A DNA stretch of 11,771 nt from Sphingomonadales bacterium. Lineage in GTDB: Bacteria > Pseudomonadota > Alphaproteobacteria > Sphingomonadales > Sphingomonadaceae. Each line of letters opens with the position of its first letter. Position 1 is the first letter of the stretch. Positions 5,618-11,771 of this stretch are shown in pieces. Location: positions 1 to 11,771 of the forward strand of contig JAGWVC010000117.1 in assembly GCA_018971065.1 (NCBI GenBank), given 5' to 3'. The notes under the pieces are model-generated. The model worked only from the letters and a program-made list of their open reading frames with translations, was not told the origin of the DNA and ran no database searches. The position numbers and the translations under genes are program-made.

Positions 5618-6451
5618 GTGACAACCATGACCGCACCGCACCGCATCGTCTTCGCGAACGAGAAGGGCGGCACGGGCAAGTCCACCACGGCGGTCCACGT
5701 CGCCATCGCGCTGGCCTTCCAGGGCGCGAAAGTGGCCGCGATCGACCTCGATCCGCGCCAGCGCACGCTGCACCGCTATCTGGAAAACCGGGCCGAGACC
5801 GAGCGTCGGCGCAGCATCGCCCTGCCCAGCGCACGCTTCGCGGTGTACACCGGCGATACCGTCGAGGGGCTGGACGCGCTGTGCGCCGAAGTGGGCGAAG
5901 GCATGGACTTCCTGGTGTTCGACACCCCCGGCCGCGACGACGTGTTCGCCCGCCATGTCGCGGTGACCGCCGATTCGCTGGTGACGCCGCTGAACGACAG
6001 CTTCGTCGATTTCGACCTGATCGGCCAGGTCGATGCCGAAACCTTCAAGGTGCGCCGCCTGTCGTTCTATGCCGAACTGATCTGGGAAGCGCGCAAGAAG
6101 CGGGCGATGGCGACGATCCGCGATTCGCGCCGCGAGATGGACTGGGTGGTGGTGCGCAACCGCACCCAGCATGTCGAGGCACGCAACATGCGCCGCATCG
6201 AGAACGCGCTGACCGAACTTTCGAAGCGCGTCGGCTTCCGCATTGCCAACGGGCTTTCCGAACGCGTGATCTATCGCGAACTGTTCCCCTCGGGCCTGAC
6301 CCTGCTGGACAAGGGCCACCTGGGCGAACTGGGCACCAGCCATCTGGTGGCGCGGCAGGAATTGCGCGCGCTGCTGGCCGGGCTGAACCTGCCGATGCCG
6401 GGCCACGCCCAGCCCGCCGGCCTTTCCGAACCGGCGCTGGCGGCGGGCTGA
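5618..6451 (+). CDS. mipZ: division plane positioning ATPase MipZ (ParA family)
   Basis: MipZ is an alphaproteobacterial ParA-like ATPase that forms polar gradients through ParB and inhibits FtsZ, so the Z-ring assembles at midcell. The deviant Walker A is ANEKGGTGKSTTAVH (13-27, signature Lys16 and Lys21). IDLDPRQRT (42-50) carries the switch-I region, LVFDTPGRDD (99-108) the Walker B/switch-II region, and VTPLNDSFVDFDLIG (122-136) is a MipZ hallmark. MDWVVVRNR (174-182) and RVIYRELFPSGLTLLD (216-231) are also MipZ-specific and closely resemble Caulobacter MipZ as I remember it. GTG at 5618 is used because of a weak GAG 9 nt upstream; ATG at 5627 (274 aa) is equally possible. It is the first gene of a tight rightward run, and parA/parB are not in the window. 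The last ~20 residues are a low-complexity Ala/Pro tail. Confidence 0.94.
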   Translation: MTTMTAPHRIVFANEKGGTGKSTTAVHVAIALAFQGAKVAAIDLDPRQRTLHRYLENRAETERRRSIALPSARFAVYTGDTVEGLDALCAEVGEGMDFLVFDTPGRDDVFARHVAVTADSLVTPLNDSFVDFDLIGQVDAETFKVRRLSFYAELIWEARKKRAMATIRDSRREMDWVVVRNRTQHVEARNMRRIENALTELSKRVGFRIANGLSERVIYRELFPSGLTLLDKGHLGELGTSHLVARQELRALLAGLNLPMPGHAQPAGLSEPALAAG

Positions 6452-6456
6452 CCGGC

Positions 6457-6756
6457 ATGGCGCGGCTTGTCGTCCTGCTGCTGCTGGCCAGCCTGGGCTG
6501 CAAGACGCTGACCGGGCACTGGCCCTGGGTACTGCTGCGCCGCTATATCCTGATCGCTCCGGCCAGCGCGCCGGCCCGCGCCCGCGCCCTGCTGGGCGTT
6601 TCGACGCGGGCCACCCGCGAGGACATCATCGCCGCGCACCGCAAGCTGCTGTTCGCGGTTCACCCTGACCGGGGCGGCCACGAGAAGCTGGTCCACGAGG
6701 CCGACGCCGCGCGCGACCTGCTGCTGGCCGTGCTGCCGGCGGCGGGCCATTCCTGA
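6457..6756 (+). CDS. small membrane-anchored J-domain (DnaJ-like) protein
   Basis: A 99-aa protein. A hydrophobic N-terminal segment (MARLVVLLLLASLG, 1-14) would anchor it in the inner membrane. After a short basic linker (28-43) comes a compact J-domain: ALLGVSTRATREDIIAAHRK (44-63, helix I/II), then HPD at 69-71 within LLFAVHPDRGG, then a final helix EKLVHEADAARDLLLAVL (76-93). HPD is the motif that stimulates the ATPase of Hsp70/DnaK. The layout (one membrane span, then a C-terminal J-domain) resembles Tim14/Pam18-like proteins rather than full DnaJ; there is no Gly/Phe region, zinc finger or substrate domain. It starts 5 nt after the mipZ stop, so the two are co-translated or nearly so. 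Its client is unknown, and a link to division is suggested only by position. Confidence 0.88.
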   Translation: MARLVVLLLLASLGCKTLTGHWPWVLLRRYILIAPASAPARARALLGVSTRATREDIIAAHRKLLFAVHPDRGGHEKLVHEADAARDLLLAVLPAAGHS

Positions 6757-6774
6757 GGCGATGCGGGAAAGTCG

Positions 6775-8193
6775 ATGACGAGTCATACGGGCCACCGCTT
6801 CGATCGCAGCATCCTGCGCGAGTACGACATTCGTGGCGTGACGGGCGAAACCCTTGGCCCGGCTGACGCGCGGGCCGTGGGGCGATCGTTCGCCACCATC
6901 CTGCGCGACCGCGGCATGGGCGAACGGCCGCGGATCGCGGTGGGCTATGACGGTCGGCTGTCATCGCCCGAACTGGAAGGCGAACTGGTTGCCGGCCTCA
7001 TCGAATGCGGGGTCGATGTGCTGCGCGTGGGGCTGGGGCCGACGCCGCTGCTCTATTACGCCGAAGCGTCAGAACCACAGGTGCAGGGCGGCATTCAGGT
7101 AACTGGCAGCCACAATCCCGGCAATCACAACGGCTTCAAGCTGGTATTGGGCGGGCGGCCCTTCTTCGGCGCCGAACTGCTCGAATTCGGCGCCATCGCG
7201 GCGGAAGGGCGCTGGGCCTTCGCCGCCCGGCCTGGCGTTGTCACCAGCGCCGACCTGATGGATCGCTACATCGCCCGGCTGTTGCAGGGGCTGGACGGGC
7301 TGGACCACGGCCGACTGGCAGCGATGCGCATCGGCTGGGATGCCGGCAACGGCGCCGCCGGCCCCGCGATTGCCGCGCTGGCCACGCGCCTGCCCGGCGA
7401 GCACCACCTGCTGTTTACCGATGTTGACGGCCATTTCCCCAACCACCATCCTGATCCTACCGAGGAGAAGAACCTTGCAGATCTGCGCCGGCTGGTCGCG
7501 GCGAAGCATCTCGATTTCGGAGTGGCTTTCGATGGCGATGGTGACCGGATCGGCGCGGTGGACAGCACGGGCCGGGTGATCTGGGGCGATCAACTGCTGC
7601 TGATCTATGCGCAGGACCTGCTGCAACGACGCCCGGGCGCCACGATTATCGCCGATGTGAAGGCCTCGCAGGGGCTGTTCGACGGGGTGGCCGCACTGGG
7701 CGGGCAACCGGTGATGTGGAAGACCGGGCACAGCCTGATAAAGTCCAGAATGAAGGAAATTGCCGCGCCTTTGGGTGGCGAGATGACCGGGCACGTGTTC
7801 TTCGCCGACGACTGGTACGGTTTCGACGACGCGATCTATGCGGCAATCCGGCTGATCGCGGCTTGCCTGCGGCTTGACCGCACCTTGGCGGAGTTGCGTT
7901 CGGGCATGCCTGAACTGGTCAACACCCCCGAGCTGCGCATCGATGTGCCGGAAGGCCGGAAGTTCGTCGTGGTGGATGAAGTCGCGGCCCGCTTGCAGGC
8001 CAGTGGGGCGGCGGTGAACGCGATCGACGGGGTGCGGGTTTCCACCGATGATGGCTGGTGGCTATTGCGTCCGTCCAACACGCAAGCTGCACTCACCGCA
8101 CGCGCGGAGAGCCGGACCGACGCCGGGTTGGCGCGCTTGCTCGAGCAACTCGACGCCCAGCTTGGAGCCTCGGGCGTCAGCCGCAAGCGCTGA
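6775..8193 (+). CDS. pgmG: phosphomannomutase/phosphoglucomutase (PgmG-like)
   Basis: A 472-aa alpha-D-phosphohexomutase. It interconverts mannose-6-P/mannose-1-P and glucose-6-P/glucose-1-P through a phosphoserine, supplying precursors for nucleotide sugars, LPS and exopolysaccharide. All four active-site loops are visible: the phosphoserine loop VTGSHNPGNHNGFKLV (109-124, Ser112), metal loop FDGDGDRIG (252-260), sugar-specificity loop GEMTGHVFF (335-343), and phosphate-binding RPSNTQAALTAR (432-443). The length matches the bifunctional PMM/PGM (AlgC/PgmG) type. PgmG is the Sphingomonas name for this bifunctional enzyme; I give the symbol by family resemblance. The ATG at 6775 has GGGAAAG upstream, 18 nt after the J-domain gene. 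It is probably in the mipZ transcription unit, though functionally unrelated. Confidence 0.92.
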   Translation: MTSHTGHRFDRSILREYDIRGVTGETLGPADARAVGRSFATILRDRGMGERPRIAVGYDGRLSSPELEGELVAGLIECGVDVLRVGLGPTPLLYYAEASEPQVQGGIQVTGSHNPGNHNGFKLVLGGRPFFGAELLEFGAIAAEGRWAFAARPGVVTSADLMDRYIARLLQGLDGLDHGRLAAMRIGWDAGNGAAGPAIAALATRLPGEHHLLFTDVDGHFPNHHPDPTEEKNLADLRRLVAAKHLDFGVAFDGDGDRIGAVDSTGRVIWGDQLLLIYAQDLLQRRPGATIIADVKASQGLFDGVAALGGQPVMWKTGHSLIKSRMKEIAAPLGGEMTGHVFFADDWYGFDDAIYAAIRLIAACLRLDRTLAELRSGMPELVNTPELRIDVPEGRKFVVVDEVAARLQASGAAVNAIDGVRVSTDDGWWLLRPSNTQAALTARAESRTDAGLARLLEQLDAQLGASGVSRKR

Positions 8194-8238
8194 GCACGGC
8201 GGCTTTGCGAATGGCACCGCCATGCCTAGATTGGCGGC

Positions 8239-10722
8239 GTGCCCGTTCCGCCAACCCCGCCCCCGACCGACCTGCCGCCGGAGATCGCCGACTGGTTTGG
8301 CTCGCGCGGCTGGGCGTTGCGGCGGCATCAGGCGGCGATGCTGGCGGTGGCGCGGGCGGGGCGCCATGCCCTGCTGGCGGCGGACACCGGGGCGGGGAAG
8401 ACGCTGGCGGGCTTCCTGCCCACGCTGGCGGACTTCTGCCCGTCGGGCGAGGCGATTCCCGGCGATGGGCTGCACACACTGTACATCTCGCCGCTTAAGG
8501 CGCTGGCGCACGATGTGCGACGCAATCTGCTACAACCGGTGGCCGAGATGGGTCTGCCGGTGCGGATCGAGACGCGCAGTGGCGACACGCCCTCCGATCG
8601 CAAGGCGCGGCAACGCGCGCGGCCGCCGCATATCCTGCTGACCACGCCCGAATCGCTGTCGCTGCTGTTGTCCTATCCCGATAGCGAGGCGCTGTTTTCC
8701 GGGCTGCGGCGGGTGATCGTCGATGAGGTCCATGCATTCGCCACCGGCAAGCGGGGCGATCTGCTGGCGCTGGGGCTGGCCCGGCTGCAGCGATTGAGCC
8801 CCGGCCTGCAACGGGTGGGGCTTTCCGCGACGATTGCCGACCCGGCGGCATTCCGGGGCTGGCTGGCGCCGGGCGGCGATGCCGGTTCGGTGGCATTGGT
8901 ACAGGGCGAGGCGGGGGCGCCGCCCGAGGTTGCAGTGCTGCTACCCGACGAACAGCGCGTGCCGTGGAGCGGCCATGCCGCCACCTGGGCGGTGCCGCAG
9001 TTGCTGGCGGCGATCAAGGCGCATCGCACCACGCTGGTGTTCACCAACACGCGTTTTCTGGCGGAGTTCATCTTCCAGAAGCTGTGGGATGCCAACGACG
9101 ACAACCTGCCGATCGGCATCCACCACGGATCGCTGTCGCGCGAGGCGCGGGCCAAGGTGGAAGGGGCAATGGCGGACGGCCGGCTGCGGGCGCTGGTGTG
9201 TACCGCCAGCCTCGATCTGGGCGTCGATTGGGGCGATATCGATCTGGTCGTACAGATGGGCGCGCCGAAGGGGTCTTCGCGGCTGCTGCAACGGATCGGG
9301 CGCGCCAATCACCGGCTGGATTGCCCCAGCAAGGCGCTGCTGGTGCCGGGCAACCGTTTCGAGTTCCTGGAGGCCACGGCGGCGGTGCAGGCGGTGGAGG
9401 CCGGGCAGCGCGATGGCGAGGACTTTCGCCCGGGCAGCCTCGATGTACTGGCCCAGCATGTCATGGCCTGCGCCTGCGCCGGTCCGTTCCATGAGGACGA
9501 ACTGCTGGGAGAGGTGCGCGGCTGCCTTGCCTATCGCTGGGTGGATGACGCGGTGTGGCAGCGGGTGCTGAACTTTGTCGCCACCGGCGGCTATGCGCTG
9601 AAAGCCTATGACCGGTTTCGCCGCATCGTGCGTGAGCGGGGTGGCGCGTCAGGTGCCATTTGGCGGCTGGCGCACCCCGAACTGGCGGCGCGGCACCGGC
9701 TCAACGCCGGAATCATCGTCGATTCGGAAATAATCGAGATCCGGTTCCGGAACGGGCGTTCGCTGGGCAAGGTAGAGGAGGATTTCGCGGCATCGCTGAA
9801 GCCGGGCAACACGTTCCGGTTTGCCGGGCTGGACCTGGAGGTGGAAGCGCTGCGCGACGGCGAGCTGCTGGTGCGCGCGGCAAAATCGGCGGCGATGATC
9901 CCCAGCTACATGGGCGCGCGCATTCCGATTTCGAGCCACCTGGCTGACCGGGTGCAGCGGCTGCTGACTGACCGGAGCCTGTGGGGCGGCTTTCCCGATG
10001 ACGTGCGCGAATGGCTGGAGATGCAGGCCTGGCGTTCGCGACTGCCCGAGCCGGGGCGACTGCTGGTGGAGAGCTTCCCGCACGAGAAGCGCGAATACAG
10101 CGTGTTCTATACCTTCGAGGGGTGGCCGGCGAACCAGTCGCTGGGGATGCTGCTGACGCGGCGGATGAACGAGGCCGGGCTGATGCCGCTGGGCTTTGTG
10201 GCCAACGACTATGCGCTGGCGGTGTGGGGCTTAAGGCCAGTCGAGAACCCCGAAGCGCTGCTATCGGCCGAAGTGCTGGGCGACGAGTTCATCGAATGGG
10301 TGCAGGATTCCTACCTGCTGCGCCGCGCCTTCCGCGAGGTGGCGGTGATTGGCGGGCTGATTGAGCGGCAACAACCCGGAAAGCGCAAGACCGGGCGGCA
10401 GGTGACGTTCTCGACCGACCTGATCTACGACGTGCTGCGGCGCTATGAACCCGATCACGTGCTGATCGAAGCCGCCTGGGCCGATGCGCGCGGGCGGATG
10501 ACCGATCTGGGGCGGGTGGCGGACCTGCTGGAACGCGCCGGGCGTGGCGTCGATCATGTCCGGCTGGAGCGGGTCAGCCCGCTGGCGGTGCCGGTGCTGA
10601 CGATGATCGGCCGCGAGAGCCTGCCGGCGGGGCAAGCCGATGACGAGCTGTTGCTGGAGGCCGAGAGCCTGGCGGCGCTGGCGATGCGCGGCGATGGTCC
10701 GGGCGGCTTCGACGCCGGCTGA
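8239..10722 (+). CDS. ligase-associated DEXH-box helicase (Lhr family)
   Basis: An 827-aa superfamily 2 helicase of the Lhr-core type, usually annotated as ligase-associated DNA damage response DEXH box helicase. It should unwind DNA or DNA/RNA hybrids in repair, in the cytoplasm. Motifs: Q-like region WALRRHQ (25-31), Walker A ADTGAGKT (48-55), Ib TTPESL (135-140), DEVH box (162-165), SAT (196-198), LVFTNTR (266-272), CTASLDLGVDWG (321-332), and motif VI QRIGRANH (351-358). The C-terminal half is the Lhr winged-helix/DUF4145-like core, with FPHEKREYSVFYTFEGWP (613-630) and SLGMLL (634-639). The start is GTG at 8239; the first ATG (8338) would delete the Q-like region. No good Shine-Dalgarno is seen. 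A 6-bp inverted repeat (8217-8222/8232-8237) lies right before the start. The gene follows pgmG by 45 nt. The usual PdeM, ligase and exonuclease partners are absent here. Confidence 0.93.
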   Translation: MPVPPTPPPTDLPPEIADWFGSRGWALRRHQAAMLAVARAGRHALLAADTGAGKTLAGFLPTLADFCPSGEAIPGDGLHTLYISPLKALAHDVRRNLLQPVAEMGLPVRIETRSGDTPSDRKARQRARPPHILLTTPESLSLLLSYPDSEALFSGLRRVIVDEVHAFATGKRGDLLALGLARLQRLSPGLQRVGLSATIADPAAFRGWLAPGGDAGSVALVQGEAGAPPEVAVLLPDEQRVPWSGHAATWAVPQLLAAIKAHRTTLVFTNTRFLAEFIFQKLWDANDDNLPIGIHHGSLSREARAKVEGAMADGRLRALVCTASLDLGVDWGDIDLVVQMGAPKGSSRLLQRIGRANHRLDCPSKALLVPGNRFEFLEATAAVQAVEAGQRDGEDFRPGSLDVLAQHVMACACAGPFHEDELLGEVRGCLAYRWVDDAVWQRVLNFVATGGYALKAYDRFRRIVRERGGASGAIWRLAHPELAARHRLNAGIIVDSEIIEIRFRNGRSLGKVEEDFAASLKPGNTFRFAGLDLEVEALRDGELLVRAAKSAAMIPSYMGARIPISSHLADRVQRLLTDRSLWGGFPDDVREWLEMQAWRSRLPEPGRLLVESFPHEKREYSVFYTFEGWPANQSLGMLLTRRMNEAGLMPLGFVANDYALAVWGLRPVENPEALLSAEVLGDEFIEWVQDSYLLRRAFREVAVIGGLIERQQPGKRKTGRQVTFSTDLIYDVLRRYEPDHVLIEAAWADARGRMTDLGRVADLLERAGRGVDHVRLERVSPLAVPVLTMIGRESLPAGQADDELLLEAESLAALAMRGDGPGGFDAG

Positions 10723-10728
10723 GGGCGC

Positions 10729-10758
10729 AAAAAAGGGGGCGGATTGCGCCGCCCCCTT
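10729..10758 (-). terminator. intrinsic terminator of the exbD operon
   Basis: On the minus strand, 26 nt after the exbD stop, AAGGGGGCGG pairs with CCGCCCCCTT around a 6-nt loop and runs into TTTTTT (complement of 10729-10734). This is a textbook Rho-independent terminator for the leftward exbD genes. On the plus strand, only the irregular TTGATCTGTTT follows the stem, so termination of the helicase transcript would be weaker; the stem begins 7-10 nt after its stop. Confidence 0.9.
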
Positions 10759-10784
10759 GATCTGTTTGCAACCGATCGCCTCGA

Positions 10785-11240
10785 TCAGTCAGCCTTGGGC
10801 GCGCCCGGCTGCTTGCCGAAGTAGGCGAACTGTTCGTTGCCGACGAAACCGAACTTGGTGACACCCGAACCCTTGATGTCGTTCAGCACGTGCGCGGTCA
10901 GGTTGTAACCTGCCTGCGGATCGGGCTGGAACTGCAGTTCGGGTTCCGGCTTCATCTTGGTGGTCTGCAGCAGCAGCGACACCAACTGGCCGGGCTCCAC
11001 CGCGTTGCCATTCCACAGGATCTTGTTGTCCGGCGTGATGACGACCTTGTTCTTGTCCGTCTTCGGCGGCGGAATGTTGGTCGGCGGCGTCGGCGTCGGC
11101 AGGTCGATATTGACCGCGTGCGTGGCCACCGGAATGGTGATGATGAACATGATGAGCAGCACGAGCATGACGTCGATCAACGGCGTCGTGTTCATTTCGC
11201 CCATAGGCTCGCCGTCGTCTTTACCGCCAGACATAGCCAT
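10785..11240 (-). CDS. exbD: ExbD/TolR family biopolymer transport protein (second exbD)
   Basis: ExbD works with ExbB as a proton channel that energises TonB for uptake through outer-membrane receptors. This 151-aa protein has a short cytoplasmic N-terminus and the signature MNTTPLIDVMLVLLIMFIIT (16-35) with the conserved membrane aspartate D23. After it come a Pro-rich periplasmic linker (47-60, PTPTPPTNIPPP) and a small periplasmic domain: NKVVITPDNKILWNG (64-78), LQFQPDPQAGYN (102-113), then VTKFGFVGNEQF (127-138). No cysteines are present. The ATG at 11240 has AAGGAG 8 nt upstream; ATG at 11234 is less likely. It follows the first exbD by 35 nt and is the last gene before the terminator. 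TolR is a less likely alternative, given the tandem ExbD context. Confidence 0.92.
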   Translation of the reverse strand: MAMSGGKDDGEPMGEMNTTPLIDVMLVLLIMFIITIPVATHAVNIDLPTPTPPTNIPPPKTDKNKVVITPDNKILWNGNAVEPGQLVSLLLQTTKMKPEPELQFQPDPQAGYNLTAHVLNDIKGSGVTKFGFVGNEQFAYFGKQPGAPKAD

Positions 11241-11275
11241 GAGAGGTACTCCTTAGAAAAGGTTGCGGCGACGGA

Positions 11276-11771
11276 TCAGCCGTTCGGATCGACCGGGGTC
11301 GAGATGAAGCCGACGGTGGGGTAGCCGGAGATCTGCACGTTGTAGATCGCGCCGGCGACGCAGCGCCACGGTGCTTCGACGTCCGCGCGGATGTGGACCT
11401 GGGGAACCAGTTCCGGATTGGCGCGGATGGCCTCAGGCCCACCGGCGCGCTTGACGATGGTGTCAAGGCGCTTGAACGCCATGCGGGCCAGTTCATCGGA
11501 ATCGACCGGGGTGATGCCGTTGAAGTAGATCCGGCATTCGCCGCTGCGCTGGGCACCCTCGAAGCCCGGATCGCCCGCGCTGCGACCAGCGGTATCGGTG
11601 GTGCTGACCGTGAGCAGCAGATTCTCGACCTTGTCCTTCGATTCGGTCGAAACCATGATCGGAATCTTGAGCTTCTGGATCTGCTGGATCGCGACCGGAA
11701 CCGCGATCAGGAAGATGATCAGAAGCACCAGCATGACGTCCACAAGCGGCGTCGTGTTGATGTCGGACATC
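11276..11771 (-). CDS. exbD: ExbD family biopolymer transport protein (first exbD, 5' end at window edge)
   Basis: At least 164 aa are visible. MSDINTTPLVDVMLVLLIIF (1-20, counted from the ATG at 11770) carries the ExbD signature with membrane aspartate D11. ExbD proteins usually have 10-20 cytoplasmic residues before this motif. The ATG at 11770 is therefore probably internal, with the true start outside the window. The periplasmic domain is longer than in its neighbour and carries an insertion (about 56-78, TTDTAGRSAGDPGFEGAQRS) and two cysteines, C79 and C137. It ends in YNVQISGYPTVGFISTPVD (143-161), similar to the ExbD C-terminal strand. The two exbD genes have clearly diverged and probably act together with an exbB upstream, outside the window. 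Confidence 0.9.
   Translation of the reverse strand, partial: MSDINTTPLVDVMLVLLIIFLIAVPVAIQQIQKLKIPIMVSTESKDKVENLLLTVSTTDTAGRSAGDPGFEGAQRSGECRIYFNGITPVDSDELARMAFKRLDTIVKRAGGPEAIRANPELVPQVHIRADVEAPWRCVAGAIYNVQISGYPTVGFISTPVDPNG

Noticed and set aside
5514..5834. N-terminal extension of panC up to 5834
   Set aside because: The frame is open but overlaps mipZ and is Arg/Pro-rich; the GTG at 5513 has a good ribosome binding site and gives the normal PanC length.
6457..6504. Lipobox-like ASLGC at the N-terminus of the J-domain protein
   Set aside because: The -3 Leu typical of lipoboxes is missing, and lipidation would place the HPD domain outside the cytoplasm, away from DnaK.
8048..8641. Open frames overlapping the pgmG end and helicase start on both strands
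   Set aside because: They are Arg/Ala-rich shadow frames with no motifs, inside well-supported genes.
10729..10758. Efficient terminator for the rightward helicase gene
   Set aside because: The T-run lies only on the minus-strand side; on the plus strand the following sequence is irregular, so only partial termination is plausible.

Overview
This is a GC-rich chromosomal segment from an alphaproteobacterium, most likely of the order Sphingomonadales (Novosphingobium/Sphingomonas-like). The inference rests on a MipZ-type ParA ATPase, which is an alphaproteobacterial family; a PgmG-like phosphomannomutase/phosphoglucomutase; two exbD genes in tandem; and an SSS-type sensor-kinase N-terminus. 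I saw no tRNA, rRNA, CRISPR array, insertion sequence or phage gene. No gene-free stretch exceeds about 190 bases.

Left part (1-1697): the 5' end of a leftward membrane protein (symporter-like, probably the sensor domain of a CbrA-like histidine kinase) diverges from a rightward pair, a GFA-family zinc protein and an AraC-type regulator. The regulator converges on the next cluster, and a strong hairpin lies at the junction.

Centre-left (1704-4475, minus strand): three consecutive exported proteins of 302, 308 and 257 aa, in transcription order. The first is a recognisable CsgG-family protein and the third is a diverged CsgG-like protein. The middle one matches no family I know, but its layout suggests a much more diverged relative. 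None has a lipobox, and no curli gene (csgA/B/E/F) is in the window. An AT-rich island (4577-4610) and an 8-bp hairpin lie ahead of the first gene. This trio is the least explained part of the window.

Centre-right (4665-10722): panC (pantothenate synthesis) points left. A compact rightward run points away from it: mipZ (division-site placement), a small membrane-anchored J-domain protein, a PgmG-like sugar phosphate mutase, and a large Lhr-type DEXH helicase. Gaps of 5, 18 and 45 nt suggest one transcription unit.

Right edge (10729-11771, minus strand): two exbD genes of a TonB-energising system, the upstream one running off the window, closed by a clear intrinsic terminator. The reading direction implies that exbB and possibly tonB lie just outside the window.

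All family calls come from reading motifs by eye. No database search was run.
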